NCBI RefSeq assembly: GCF_001976065.1
Contig: NZ_MNAH01000006.1
Location: 310,001 to 374,000, forward strand
DNA length: 64,000 bases
Direction of reading: 5' to 3'
Origin: Pseudomonas putida
Lineage (GTDB): Bacteria; Pseudomonadota; Gammaproteobacteria; Pseudomonadales; Pseudomonadaceae
Below, piece by piece: positions 12,758 to 22,226 of the stretch. Position numbers and translations under genes: made by a program. How positions within the stretch are numbered: the first letter of the stretch is position 1; each line of letters begins with the position of its first letter. Below the pieces are notes generated by a model. The model was not told the DNA's origin, ran no database searches, and worked only from the letters and a program-made list of their open reading frames with translations.

Positions 12758-13858
12758 TTAACCTTTAAGCTGAGCCAGGGCGCGGTAATCCGCTCCCAGC
12801 GTGGCCTGTAGAACCTCTTTCGGATAATCGTCGGTCACCACCGCTTCGCCCATGTGGCGCAGCAGCACCAGGCGCAAACGACCGTCGATCACTTTCTTGT
12901 CAATTGCCATGTGCTCGAGAAAATCGGCTTCCGTCATTTCTTCAGGCGGAATGACCGGCAGGCCGGCACGCTGGAACAGTCGGATGCCACGGTCGCGGTC
13001 CTGCTCGCTGATCCAGCCCAGGCGCGCGGACATTTCCAGAGCCATTACCGTGCCAGCAGCCACCGCTTCACCATGCAGCCAGACACCATAGCCCATATGA
13101 GTCTCGATCGCGTGACCGAAGGTGTGACCCAGGTTGAGCGTTGCCCGCACACCGGTTTCCTTCTCGTCGGCGCCGACCACGGCCGCCTTGGCCGCACAGG
13201 AGCGCTCGATGGCATAGGTCAGGGCTTGCTGATCCAGGCTGCGCAGGCGGTCGACGTTGTCTTCGAGCCAGGTCAGGAACGGCTCATCGCAGATCAGCCC
13301 GTACTTGATGACTTCGGCCAGGCCGGCGGACAGCTCGCGGGCCGGCAAGGTATTGAGAGAAGTGGTGTCGATCAGCACGACGTTCGGCTGATAGAAGGCA
13401 CCGACCATGTTCTTGCCCAGCGGATGGTTGATACCGGTCTTGCCACCCACCGAAGAGTCGACCTGCGACAGCAGCGTGGTCGGCACCTGGATGAAATCGA
13501 CACCGCGCTGGTAGCAGGCCGCCGCGAAACCGGCCATGTCGCCAATCACACCGCCCCCCAGGGCGATCACCGTGGTGCGTCGATCATGCCGCGCGGTCAG
13601 CAAGCCATCAAATATCAGTTGCAGGGTTTCCCAGGTCTTGAAGGCCTCACCGTCAGGCAGCACCACGGAAATTACCGAGAACTGCGCAAGACTGCGGGTC
13701 AGACGTTCGAGATAGAGCGGCGCGACGGTTTCATTGGAAATGATTGCCACTTGCCGTCCACGAATATGGGGGGCCAGCAGCTCAGGCTGGTCCAACAAAC
13801 CTTCGCCAATATGAATCGGGTAGCTGCGCTCGCCTAGATCGACCTTGAGTGTCTGCAT
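12758..13858 (-). CDS. aroB: 3-dehydroquinate synthase
   Basis: The 366-residue protein is full length. It has the NAD-binding motif GGGVIGDMAGFAAACYQRG and the metal/substrate loop QVPTTLLSQVDSSVGGKTGI, plus zinc-ligand histidines in LGHTFGHAIE and WLHGEAVAAG. It converts DAHP to 3-dehydroquinate, the second step of the shikimate pathway. It lies between aroK and damX, all minus strand. The 151-base gap to aroK (13859-14009) shows no gene or clear signal. Confidence 0.97.
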   Translation of the reverse strand: MQTLKVDLGERSYPIHIGEGLLDQPELLAPHIRGRQVAIISNETVAPLYLERLTRSLAQFSVISVVLPDGEAFKTWETLQLIFDGLLTARHDRRTTVIALGGGVIGDMAGFAAACYQRGVDFIQVPTTLLSQVDSSVGGKTGINHPLGKNMVGAFYQPNVVLIDTTSLNTLPARELSAGLAEVIKYGLICDEPFLTWLEDNVDRLRSLDQQALTYAIERSCAAKAAVVGADEKETGVRATLNLGHTFGHAIETHMGYGVWLHGEAVAAGTVMALEMSARLGWISEQDRDRGIRLFQRAGLPVIPPEEMTEADFLEHMAIDKKVIDGRLRLVLLRHMGEAVVTDDYPKEVLQATLGADYRALAQLKG

Positions 13859-14009
13859 GTGTCCCCACAGTGAAGATGGAATCAGGCAACCTGCCTTGAG
13901 TTAACGAATGTCTACGGCCACTGCTGGTGTGACGCCGTTCGTCGGCCGTTCGCCACAACCTGGAGCGGTCATGGCCGGACGCCGAGGATAGCGCATTTCG
14001 TGCAGCGCT

Positions 14010-14528
14010 TTAACGGGGCGGCAATTGCTGCAGACGCTCCAGGATATCGAGCACGACCATTCGCGGTGGTCGCTCATCGGTTTCCACCACCAGATCGGCG
14101 ATTTCCCGATAAAGGGGATCACGGATCGCCAGCAGATCCCGCAGGGTCTTGGCCGGATCGGCGGTGCGCAGCAAGGGCCGATTGCGATCGCGGGACGTGC
14201 GACCGACCTGTTGCTCGACAGAGGCATGCAGATAGACCACCCGCCCGCCAGCGCGCAGCGCCCGACGATTGGCTTCGCGCATGACTGCCCCGCCGCCGGT
14301 CGCTAGCACCACGCCATCGTAATCGCACAGCTCGGCAATCATTGCCTGCTCGCGCTCACGAAAGCCCGGTTCGCCTTCCTTGTCGAAGATCCATGGGATA
14401 TTGGCGCCCGTGCGTAATTCAATTTCCTTGTCGGAATCTTTGAATGGCAAGCGCAGCTCTTTGGCCAGCAATCGGCCGATGGTGCTTTTGCCAGCCCCCA
14501 TCGGTCCTACAAGTATCAAATTTCGCAC
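14010..14528 (-). CDS. aroK: shikimate kinase
   Basis: A 172-residue protein of normal length. It opens MRNLILVGPMGAGKSTIGRL (P-loop GPMGAGKS), followed by the shikimate-binding DSDKEIE and the GGGAVM motif, and the lid arginine in QVGRTSRDRNRPLL. It phosphorylates shikimate with ATP. It begins 4 bases after pilQ ends, so aroK is expressed with the pilus operon as well as with aroB. Confidence 0.96.
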   Translation of the reverse strand: MRNLILVGPMGAGKSTIGRLLAKELRLPFKDSDKEIELRTGANIPWIFDKEGEPGFREREQAMIAELCDYDGVVLATGGGAVMREANRRALRAGGRVVYLHASVEQQVGRTSRDRNRPLLRTADPAKTLRDLLAIRDPLYREIADLVVETDERPPRMVVLDILERLQQLPPR

Positions 14529-14532
14529 AGAA

Positions 14533-16578
14533 TCAACGACTCACAGCAATCGCCTGGTTATTCATGATACGCGGAGTGAGAAACACCAACAGCTCGGATT
14601 TTTTCTCCGAAACCACGTCGCGCCGGAAAAGGCGGCCAAGATACGGCACATCGCCAAGAAATGGCACCTTATCTACAACCTTGCTTTGAGTATTTGAGAA
14701 AACACCGCCAATGACGATGGTCTCGCCATCGTTCACCAGGACCTTGGCGTTGACTTCGTTTTTCTTGATCGGCGGCACATCCTGGACCTTGTTCAGGTAG
14801 TCCGGCTCGTCCTTGGTGACCTTGACCTCCATGATGATCCGGTTGTCCGGGGTGATCTGCGGCGTCACCTCCAGCGACAGCGAAGCTTCCTTGAAGGAGA
14901 CCGACGTAGCACCGCTGGAGCTGGCTTCCTGATAGGGAATCTCGGTGCCCTTGAGGATCTTCGCGGTTTCCTTGTCAGAGGTGACTACCTTGGGTTGCGA
15001 GACGATTTCACCATTGCCGGTCTTTTCCATGGCCGTCAATTCGAGGTCCAGCAATACGTTGTCCGTGATGAAGGCAATGCCGATGCCCGACGAGTTGTTG
15101 GCGGCACCCAAGTCGACGAACGGCGAACCGCTACTGGCGTCGGCGCCGCTACCGACCCCGGAAACATTCCAGTTGCCTTTGTTCTGTATCGAGCCACCCC
15201 AGCGCACGCCGAGGCTTTTGTCATAATCAACGTTGGCTTCCACGATGCGCGCCTCGATCATCACCTGACGCACCGGGATATCCAGTTGCGCAACGATTCG
15301 CCGCAGTTCGTCGAGCCGGTCCTGGGTCTGGTAGGCAATGATGTTGTTCGTGCGCTCATCGACGGTGATCGACCCCCGCTCGTCGGCTTTCGCCTCGGCA
15401 CTGGTCACCGACTGGAACAGTTTGGCGATATCGGCCGCCTTGGCGTAATTGACCTGCAACAGTTCCCGACGCAGCGGCGCCAGGTCGGCAATCTGCTTCT
15501 GTGATTCAAGCTCCTGACGCTCACGGGCCGCAATTTCGTCGGCCGGCGCAACGAGCAGCACATTACCCACCTTGCGTTTGTCCAGGCCCTTGGTTTTCAG
15601 CACCAGGTCCAGCGCCTGGTCCCAGGGTACATTTTGCAGGCGCAAGGTAATGCCCCCCTGCACCGTGTCACTGGCGACCAGATTGAGGTTGGTGAAATCG
15701 GCGATCAGTTGCAGCACCGAGCGCACATCGATGTCCTGGAAATTCAGCGAGAGCTTTTCACCGCTGTAGGCATTACGGTCCGCGTTGCGCTTTTGCAGGT
15801 CGTCGACAGTCATCGGACGGACGCTGACGGTCAGCTTGTTGTCGGTCTGATAGGTCGAATAATCGAAGGCACCACCGGGCTCGATCGTGATCGTCGCCCT
15901 ATCCCCTATGACACTGGCATTGACGAACTGCACTGGGGTGGCGAAATCCTTGACGTCCAGGCGCACGCGCAATGGCTCGGGCAATCGGGTCTTGGCAAAA
16001 CCGAGAATGATTTTGCCTTCGCGTTCCTGAATGTCCGGGGCAATGGACGGATCCGACAAATCGATCACGACATTGCCTTCCCCCTGAGTGCCACGCTGGA
16101 AATCCACCGCACGAATGGCCTTGCCAGCCGGCGCAGCCGCACGTTTCGAGGCCTGGACGGGAACGGCGGTAGGGGCCGCTCGCGGGGCCATGCCTTTGCC
16201 ACCCTGCCCGATCACCACAAACAGATTATTGCCTTCGACCCGGAAGTCGTAGGGGCTCAACTGGGTCAGATTGATGATCAGCCGCGCACGATCCTTGGCC
16301 TCCACCACAGTCGCGCTACGGGCATTGCCATTGCCCAGGTCCCGCGTCTTGCTCGCCAATTGACTGACGACACCGGGCAGATCCAGGGCAATCCTGGCGG
16401 GGGATTCCGTGGTGTAGCCACGGGGCGTCGGAGGTGGCTCGTCGAACACCAGTTTCAACTCGACGCGATCTCCCGGTAAAGCGGCGACATCCAGCGCCTT
16501 GAGTTTGGCCGCTTGTACCATCGGCGCCAGCAACGCTATCCATAGCGATACGCCGAGGGCGGAGAGAATCCTGTTCAT
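14533..16578 (-). CDS. pilQ: type IV pilus secretin PilQ
   Basis: A 681-residue protein. It has a signal peptide (residues 1-23, LWIALLAPMVQA) and two AMIN peptidoglycan-binding regions (about 25-130 and 155-265). An STN/secretin N domain carries LNFQDIDVRSVLQLIADFTN (about 275-345), then an N1 module with DERTNNIIAYQTQDRL. The secretin pore domain reaches the C-terminus, with the family signature VNDGETIVIGGVFSN. It forms the outer-membrane channel for type IV pili. It follows pilP by 13 bases. Length and domains are complete, so the pilus alignment operon looks functional. Confidence 0.96.
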   Translation of the reverse strand: MNRILSALGVSLWIALLAPMVQAAKLKALDVAALPGDRVELKLVFDEPPPTPRGYTTESPARIALDLPGVVSQLASKTRDLGNGNARSATVVEAKDRARLIINLTQLSPYDFRVEGNNLFVVIGQGGKGMAPRAAPTAVPVQASKRAAAPAGKAIRAVDFQRGTQGEGNVVIDLSDPSIAPDIQEREGKIILGFAKTRLPEPLRVRLDVKDFATPVQFVNASVIGDRATITIEPGGAFDYSTYQTDNKLTVSVRPMTVDDLQKRNADRNAYSGEKLSLNFQDIDVRSVLQLIADFTNLNLVASDTVQGGITLRLQNVPWDQALDLVLKTKGLDKRKVGNVLLVAPADEIAARERQELESQKQIADLAPLRRELLQVNYAKAADIAKLFQSVTSAEAKADERGSITVDERTNNIIAYQTQDRLDELRRIVAQLDIPVRQVMIEARIVEANVDYDKSLGVRWGGSIQNKGNWNVSGVGSGADASSGSPFVDLGAANNSSGIGIAFITDNVLLDLELTAMEKTGNGEIVSQPKVVTSDKETAKILKGTEIPYQEASSSGATSVSFKEASLSLEVTPQITPDNRIIMEVKVTKDEPDYLNKVQDVPPIKKNEVNAKVLVNDGETIVIGGVFSNTQSKVVDKVPFLGDVPYLGRLFRRDVVSEKKSELLVFLTPRIMNNQAIAVSR

Positions 16579-16591
16579 TGTTCGAGTTCCA

Positions 16592-17116
16592 CTATGAATG
16601 CTCTTTCAAAGGAAGGGTCCGCGGCCGCTCCAGCCAAGCCCCTTCACCGTCGGGAACGATTTCGACCACATCGACTTGCGAGCCACTGATGGCGACTATC
16701 CGACCGTCGTTACGCCCCAGGTAATCACCGACTTTCAGCCGATGCACCCCACCGGCGCCGCGCAACAAGGCAAAGGAGCCCGCTGCATTGGAGATTGTGC
16801 CGACCATTTCAAACTGCTCGATATTGAAACCCTCAAGGTACTGCTTGACCCGGTTGGGGTCCGGCTGGACATTGCGCGCCCCCTGCTTGAGTGCGAGATC
16901 GACCTTGACCTGCCGGGAAAACGGGCTGCGCAGGTTGGCGGCGTTATAGGTGAATGTCGGGTAAGACCGGAATGTCGGCGTTGGTTCAATCTGGCCCGGT
17001 GCCCGCAGGCGCATTTCGTTCATGTAAGCGTCCAGATCACTGAAATCATCGCTGCCGCCACAGCCAGCCAATATGGCCATCAACACCATCAGCGAATAAC
17101 CACGAAGCGGGCTCAT
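16592..17116 (-). CDS. pilP: type IV pilus inner-membrane lipoprotein PilP
   Basis: A 174-residue protein with a lipoprotein signal (LMVLMAILAGCGGSDD; lipobox LAGC, Cys about residue 19). After an extended N-terminal part (YPTFTYNAANLRSPFSR) comes a beta-rich homology-region domain ending KVGDYLGRNDGRIVAISGSQ. PilP binds the PilN-PilO heterodimer and the PilQ N0 domain, linking inner and outer membranes. Its ATG overlaps the pilO stop by 4 bases (ATGA). Confidence 0.95.
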   Translation of the reverse strand: MSPLRGYSLMVLMAILAGCGGSDDFSDLDAYMNEMRLRAPGQIEPTPTFRSYPTFTYNAANLRSPFSRQVKVDLALKQGARNVQPDPNRVKQYLEGFNIEQFEMVGTISNAAGSFALLRGAGGVHRLKVGDYLGRNDGRIVAISGSQVDVVEIVPDGEGAWLERPRTLPLKEHS

Positions 17117-17736
17117 CGATGCAGCCCCTTGTCGTTGTAGCGGTAGGTCTTGGCCAGGATGCTCATGCGCAACTTCGGCCCGCCGTCGGGATTGACCGGC
17201 GCCAGGTCGAAATCATGCAGGGTGACGATACGCGGCAACCCGGCCACGCCACTGACGAAAGTGGCCAGGTCGTGATAGGCGCCGGTAACCGTGATCTGGA
17301 TCGGCAATTCGATATAGAAAGGCTGGGTGACCTCCGGCAGCAGCTTGATCTCTTCGAACTCCAGGCCGCTGCCCAGCCCCGTTCGCGTGATGTCCTCCAG
17401 CAAGCCGGGGACTTCGGTGTCGCTGGGCAGTTGCCGGAGCAGCACGCCAAAGGAGTTCTCCATCTCCTTCATCTGCTGGGTGTAGAGCTCCAGATTCGCC
17501 GCTAAATGGGATTTGCTGGCAAATTGCTCCTTGAGGGTCGACTCCTCCTTGCGCTTGAGTTCGAGCTGGCTTTCAAGCTCGCTCGTGGAAAAGCTGTAGC
17601 CGATCGAAAGCACCAGGATTGCGACCACAATGCCCGTCAGGACCTTGATCGCGGGTGGCCAGGTACCGATGTTATTGGTGTCCAGATCGTTGATGTCGAT
17701 CCGGCGAAGCCCTACGAACCACTCGGACGGACTCAC
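17113..17736 (-). CDS. pilO: type IV pilus inner-membrane protein PilO
   Basis: The 207-residue protein has a cytoplasmic N-terminus, one membrane segment (about 28-46, AIKVLTGIVVAILVLSIGY), a coiled-coil stretch (about 50-90, SELESQLELKRKEESTLKEQ) and a ferredoxin-like periplasmic domain. It pairs with PilN and recruits PilP. Overlaps pilN and pilP by 4 bases each. Confidence 0.95.
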   Translation of the reverse strand: MSPSEWFVGLRRIDINDLDTNNIGTWPPAIKVLTGIVVAILVLSIGYSFSTSELESQLELKRKEESTLKEQFASKSHLAANLELYTQQMKEMENSFGVLLRQLPSDTEVPGLLEDITRTGLGSGLEFEEIKLLPEVTQPFYIELPIQITVTGAYHDLATFVSGVAGLPRIVTLHDFDLAPVNPDGGPKLRMSILAKTYRYNDKGLHR

Positions 17737-18299
17737 TTGTCGACCTCCGTGGCCGCAGGCTGGGTCTGACGAACGGTCAACTGAAAAACGTTAGCCTGGT
17801 CCAGCTGACCAGCGGTCGTCGCCTTGACTTCAGTGAGGCTGGGCGCATCAAACCAGTCGGACGCATCAAGGTTGCGCATCAAGTCTGAAACGCGATTATT
17901 CGATTGCGCCGCCCCGGTAATGGACAAGGTCTTGCCCGCCATTTTGACTTCAGTGAAAAACACCCCATCGGGCAAGGTGCGCGCCAATTGATCAAACATT
18001 CGCCCGCTGATCGGACGATTGCCCTGCAAGTCCTGGATGATGCGCATGCGCTCGACCAATTGCTCGCGACGGGCCTTGAGATCACTGATCTGCTTGATCC
18101 GCTCGTCGACCACGGCGATTTGTCTGCCGATGTAATCATTACGCGCAAGCTGCCGCTCGATGGCGCTGCTGATGACCTGGTTGGCGAAGAACAGCGCACC
18201 CGTCGAGCCCACCAGTACACCGACCAGCATCAGTAGAAAGCGCTTGCGCCGCTGTTCGCGCCGCTCTTCGCGCCAGGGCAATAGATTGATCCGCGCCAT
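17733..18299 (-). CDS. pilN: type IV pilus inner-membrane protein PilN
   Basis: A 188-residue protein starting MARINLLPWREERRE; the conserved INLLPWR tail binds PilM in the cytoplasm. One membrane segment (about 20-42), a coiled coil (about 45-80) and a periplasmic domain follow. A longer in-frame extension upstream was rejected because the ATG at 18299 overlaps the pilM stop by one base (TGATG) and gives the canonical N-terminus. Confidence 0.95.
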   Translation of the reverse strand: MARINLLPWREERREQRRKRFLLMLVGVLVGSTGALFFANQVISSAIERQLARNDYIGRQIAVVDERIKQISDLKARREQLVERMRIIQDLQGNRPISGRMFDQLARTLPDGVFFTEVKMAGKTLSITGAAQSNNRVSDLMRNLDASDWFDAPSLTEVKATTAGQLDQANVFQLTVRQTQPAATEVDK

Positions 18300-19360
18300 C
18301 AGTCGAAACTCCTGAGGGCCAGCCCGCAGGCGATCATCAGTGCGGGCGCATCGCTGGTCAGCGCCGCGGCGTTGACCTTGCTGCTCAGGGTCATGTCGCA
18401 AAACGGATTGGCCACCTGTGTCGGCGTACCCAGTTGCTGCTCGATCAACTGCTCCAGGCCGGAGACCGACGCAGTTCCCCCTGCCAGCAGAATGTGGTCG
18501 ACCGTTTTGTAGTGGCCCGAAGCAAAGAAGAACTGCAACGAACGCGACACTTGCTGCACCAGCGCCTCACGAAATGGCTGCAAGACTTCACTGGCATAAT
18601 CGTCAGGCAAACCACCCTGCTTCTTCGCCAGGCCCGCTTGCTCGACGGTCAGACCATATCGGCGCTGAATTTCCTCGGTGAGCTGGCGGCCACCAAACAA
18701 CTGTTCGCGGCTGTAGATGATCCTTCCGTCATGCAGCACGCTCAGGGTGGTCATGGTTGCGCCGACGTCGACCACCGCCACCAGTCGCCCTTGGAAGCCC
18801 CCTCGCGGGTTCTTCAGCAGACTGCAAGATCGTTCCAGGGCATAGGCCTCGACATCGACCACGCGCGCAGTCAAGCCCGCCAGGCCCAAGGCGGCCTCTC
18901 GGATCTCGACGTTCTCCTTGCGACAGGCGGCGAGCAATACGTTGACCCGCTCAGGATTGCGCGCTGACGCGCCCTGGACCTCGAAATCGATGGCAACTTC
19001 GTCCAACGGATAAGGAATGTACTGATCGGCCTCAATCTTCAGCTGATCTTCCATCTCGTCATCGGAAAGACCGGCCTCCATCTCGATAGTCTTGGTGATC
19101 ACCGCCGAACCGGCCACAGCCACGGCTACGTTCTTGAGGCTGGTCCGGGCCTTGACCAGCGCACGCGCCACGGCCTGGCCCACGCCATCGAGCTCGGTGA
19201 TGTTTTTTTCGATGACCGCACCGGGGGGTAACGGCTCGACCGCGTAAGTTTCGACCCGATAGCCACTGCCCTGGCGGCTCAGCTCCAGCAGCTTCACCGA
19301 TGTGGAGCTGATATCGATCCCCAGAAGCGACCTGGCTTTTTTATTGAAGAGTCCTAGCAC
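18299..19360 (-). CDS. pilM: type IV pilus actin-like ATPase PilM
   Basis: A 353-residue actin/FtsA-fold protein. It has the phosphate-binding segment LLGIDISSTSVKLLEL near the start, VVDVGATMTTLSVLHDG in the middle and the adenosine motif ILLAGGTASVSGLEQLI near the C-terminus. It sits on the cytoplasmic face and binds the PilN tail. I place the start at the GTG at 19360 (VLGLFNKKAR), preceded by AGGGA at 8 bases. A TTG two codons upstream would sit too close to that ribosome-binding site. It is the first gene of pilMNOPQ and diverges from mrcA. Confidence 0.94.
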   Translation of the reverse strand: MLGLFNKKARSLLGIDISSTSVKLLELSRQGSGYRVETYAVEPLPPGAVIEKNITELDGVGQAVARALVKARTSLKNVAVAVAGSAVITKTIEMEAGLSDDEMEDQLKIEADQYIPYPLDEVAIDFEVQGASARNPERVNVLLAACRKENVEIREAALGLAGLTARVVDVEAYALERSCSLLKNPRGGFQGRLVAVVDVGATMTTLSVLHDGRIIYSREQLFGGRQLTEEIQRRYGLTVEQAGLAKKQGGLPDDYASEVLQPFREALVQQVSRSLQFFFASGHYKTVDHILLAGGTASVSGLEQLIEQQLGTPTQVANPFCDMTLSSKVNAAALTSDAPALMIACGLALRSFD

Positions 19361-19468
19361 TACCAATTCCCTATGACTTTCCGTGTGTTACGGACTCCAT
19401 AACGGGGGTTGCGTTCAAACCACCCGTCTTGACAGCAGCGCAAATAACGCCATGGACGGAAAAATGCT

Positions 19469-19474
19469 TATAAT
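19469..19474 (+). promoter_or_regulatory. possible -10 box of mrcA
   Basis: TATAAT, preceded by ATGCT, lies about 100 bases upstream of the mrcA start in the pilM-mrcA intergenic region. No good -35 box lies 16-18 bases upstream. The following ATGCCCAGC resembles the sequence after the argS -10 box. Confidence 0.4.
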
Positions 19475-19572
19475 GCCCAGCGTTTTTTTCCGCTTTTTCT
19501 CAAGCGCGGGTCGTTCTCCTTAGCCTGAACCCTGATGCCAAATTCATTTTTTACCCTGGATGTCCAAAAGCC

Positions 19573-22014
19573 TTGATTCGTCTGCTGAAATTTTTCGGTT
19601 GGTCCATCGTCGCCGTATTCTGCGGACTGCTTCTGGGTCTGAGTGGGGCGTTTCTTTACCTTAGTCCCGGATTACCGTCCGTAGAGGCACTGAGAAGCAT
19701 CCAGTTGCAGATCCCTTTGCGGGTCTACAGCAGCGATAACAAGTTGATCGCAGAATTCGGCGAAATGCGCCGTACACCGATCCGTTTCGCCGACATTCCC
19801 CCCAATTTCATTAATGCGTTACTAAGTGCTGAAGACGACAACTTCGCCAACCACTACGGTGTCGATCCCAGCAGCCTGATGCGCGCCGCCACTCAGCTGG
19901 TGAAAAGCGGCCATATCCAGTCCGGCGGCAGCACCATCACCATGCAGGTGGCGAAGAACTTCTTCCTGACCAGCGAACGCAGCTTCTCGCGCAAAACCAC
20001 CGAGATTCTCCTGGCCCTGCAGATCGAACGACAACTGACCAAGGACGAAATCCTTGAGCTTTACGTCAACAAGATCTATCTGGGCAATCGTGCCTACGGC
20101 ATCGAAGCGGCGGCGCAGGTGTATTACGGCAAGTCGATTCGCGACATCAGCCTGGCGCAGATGGCGATGATCGCCGGCCTGCCCAAGGCCCCTTCGCGAT
20201 TCAACCCGCTGGCCAACCCGGCCCGCAGCAAGGAGCGTCGCGACTGGATCCTGGGGCGCATGTACAAGCTGGGCAAAATCAGCGAAGCCGACTACACGGC
20301 CGCCATCAACGAACCACTGAACGCCAGCTATCACGTACCAACGCCAGAAGTGAACGCGCCCTACATCGCCGAGATGGCTCGCGCCGAAATGGTTGGTCGA
20401 TATGGCAGCGATGCGTACACCGAAGGTTTCCGCGTCACCACCACGGTGCCGAGCAACCTTCAAGAGATGGCCAACACCGCCCTCCACGAAGGCTTGATGA
20501 CCTATGACCAGCGTCACGGCTACCGGGGCCCCGAGTCGCGCCTGCCGGGCAAGACGCGCGAGGCGTGGGCGACCGAACTGACCAAGCAACGCACCGTCAG
20601 CAGTCTCGAGCCGGCCATCGTCACCCAGGTCGACAAGAACGGCCTGCAAGTGCTGACCCGCACCGGCAGCGAGCACGTTGGCTGGGACAGCATGAAATGG
20701 GCTCGCCCATTCCTGAACACCAACAGCATGGGGCCCAATCCGAAACAACCCTCGGACGTAGCCCAGGTCGGCGACCTGATACGCGTGCAGCGCCAGGCGG
20801 ACAATACGCTGAAGTTCAGCCAGATCCCGCAAGCCCAGGGCGCACTGGTCTCCCTTGACCCGCAAAATGGCGCCATCCGCTCTCTGGTCGGCGGTTTCGC
20901 CTTCGAGCAGAGTAACTACAACCGCGCCCTTCAGGCCAAGCGCCAGCCGGGCTCGAGCTTCAAGCCGTTCGTCTACAGCGCCGCCCTGGATAACGGCTAC
21001 ACCGCCTCCAGCCTGGTGAACGACGCACCGATCGTGTTTGTCGACGAGTACCTGGACAAGGTCTGGCGCCCGAAAAACGATACCAACACCTTCCTCGGCC
21101 CGATCCGCCTGCGCGAAGCGCTCTACAAGTCGCGCAACCTGGTTTCGATCCGCCTGCTGCAAGCAATGGGGGTAGGTAAAACCATCGACTACATCAGCCG
21201 CTTTGGCTTCAACAAGCAGGATCTGCCGCCCAACCTTTCCCTGGCCCTGGGCACCGCGACCCTGACACCAATGGAAATTGCCACGGGCTGGGCTACCTTC
21301 GCCAATGGCGGCTACAAGATCACCCCGTACATCATTGACAAGATCGAGAGCCGCAACGGCGATACGCTGTTCGTCGCCAACCCGCCAAGCGTGCCAAAAG
21401 GCGCTGTCGCGACCGACGGTATCGCCGCACCTGCCGCCGAAGCCTTTACGGTCAATGCAACACCTGGCCAAGTACCGGGCGAGGCACCAGCCGCGCAAGC
21501 ACCCGCCGTGGCTGAGCGCATTGTCGACGGACGCACAACCTACATCCTCAACAGCATGCTCGAAGACGTGATCAAGCTCGGTACTGGCCGTCGCGCGCTG
21601 GCCCTGGGACGCGGCGACATCGCGGGCAAGACCGGCACCACCAACGAGTCCAAGGACGCCTGGTTCTCCGGCTACAACGCCGATTACGTCACCACCGTCT
21701 GGACCGGCTTCGACCAGCCTGAGAGCCTGGGTCGCAAGGAGTTCGGCGGCACCGTCGCCTTGCCGATCTGGATGAACTACATGGGGGCTGCGCTCGAAGG
21801 ACTGCCGCCACACACCCAGCCGGAGCCGGAAGGCATCCTGAGCCTGCGGGTAGACCCTGTCAGTGGTCGTGCGGCCACTCCAGGCACGCCAGGGGCTTAC
21901 TTCGAACTGTTCAAGGTCGAGGATACGCCGCCGACGGGCAATGAGCTGGGCAACGGCACTGCGCCAGGCAGCCCACTGCCGGCGGATGAAGCGGCACCGA
22001 TTGATTTGTTCTGA
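19573..22014 (+). CDS. mrcA: penicillin-binding protein 1A (bifunctional peptidoglycan synthase)
   Basis: An 813-residue protein. An N-terminal membrane anchor (about 8-32) is followed by a glycosyltransferase family 51 domain (about 55-230; EDDNFANHYGVDPSS, GGSTITMQVAKNFF). A linker/OB-like region follows, then the transpeptidase domain with the SxxK serine at 461 (PGSSFKPF), SRN in YKSRNLV, and KTGT at 686-689. It polymerises and cross-links peptidoglycan on the periplasmic side. The start is a TTG; the only nearby ATG (19560) is out of frame, and MIRLLKFFGW matches the family N-terminus. It is divergent from pilM, as in other Pseudomonas (ponA). Confidence 0.95.
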   Translation: MIRLLKFFGWSIVAVFCGLLLGLSGAFLYLSPGLPSVEALRSIQLQIPLRVYSSDNKLIAEFGEMRRTPIRFADIPPNFINALLSAEDDNFANHYGVDPSSLMRAATQLVKSGHIQSGGSTITMQVAKNFFLTSERSFSRKTTEILLALQIERQLTKDEILELYVNKIYLGNRAYGIEAAAQVYYGKSIRDISLAQMAMIAGLPKAPSRFNPLANPARSKERRDWILGRMYKLGKISEADYTAAINEPLNASYHVPTPEVNAPYIAEMARAEMVGRYGSDAYTEGFRVTTTVPSNLQEMANTALHEGLMTYDQRHGYRGPESRLPGKTREAWATELTKQRTVSSLEPAIVTQVDKNGLQVLTRTGSEHVGWDSMKWARPFLNTNSMGPNPKQPSDVAQVGDLIRVQRQADNTLKFSQIPQAQGALVSLDPQNGAIRSLVGGFAFEQSNYNRALQAKRQPGSSFKPFVYSAALDNGYTASSLVNDAPIVFVDEYLDKVWRPKNDTNTFLGPIRLREALYKSRNLVSIRLLQAMGVGKTIDYISRFGFNKQDLPPNLSLALGTATLTPMEIATGWATFANGGYKITPYIIDKIESRNGDTLFVANPPSVPKGAVATDGIAAPAAEAFTVNATPGQVPGEAPAAQAPAVAERIVDGRTTYILNSMLEDVIKLGTGRRALALGRGDIAGKTGTTNESKDAWFSGYNADYVTTVWTGFDQPESLGRKEFGGTVALPIWMNYMGAALEGLPPHTQPEPEGILSLRVDPVSGRAATPGTPGAYFELFKVEDTPPTGNELGNGTAPGSPLPADEAAPIDLF

Positions 22015-22030
22015 TCCCGTATAGCAGCGC

Positions 22031-22067
22031 AAAAAGCCCCGCCTTCGAGTGAAGCGCGGGGCTTTTT
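22031..22067 (+). terminator. rho-independent terminator of mrcA
   Basis: AAAAAGCCCCGC pairs with GCGGGGCTTTTT, extended by CTTC/GAAG around a 4-base loop with one bulged C, followed by T residues. It could also act in the reverse direction. Confidence 0.85.
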
Positions 22068-22104
22068 ATTGCCTGCCAGCCTTGCATTGATTGAGCTGCC
22101 GTAT

Positions 22105-22126
22105 TGGCGGGCAAGCCCGCTCCCAC
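22105..22126. repeat. single degenerate REP sequence
   Basis: GGCGGGCAAGCCCGCTCCCAC matches one REP arm on the minus strand, without an inverted partner nearby, between the mrcA and maeB terminators. Confidence 0.6.
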
Positions 22127-22172
22127 TGGGATTAGCGGCGCCCGCACCCTCGACGCAAAACTCACAGATACG

Positions 22173-22205
22173 AAAAAGCCCCGACTCAAAATGAGCCGGG
22201 GCTTT
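22173..22205 (-). terminator. rho-independent terminator of the malic enzyme gene
   Basis: AAAAGCCCCG...CGGGGCTTTT with an inner CTCA/TGAG stem and an AAAA loop. On the minus strand it lies about 20 bases past the stop and ends in T residues; it is symmetric enough to work both ways. Confidence 0.8.
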
Positions 22206-22226
22206 TGGTTGAAGCGCTACAACGAC

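Noticed and set aside
19429..19474. TTGACA and TATAAT as one promoter for mrcA
   Set aside because: The two boxes are 34 bases apart, twice the spacing a sigma70 promoter allows.
19822..22032. Minus-strand open frame of 736 codons
   Set aside because: Antisense shadow of mrcA; no recognisable domain, and it starts inside the terminator region.
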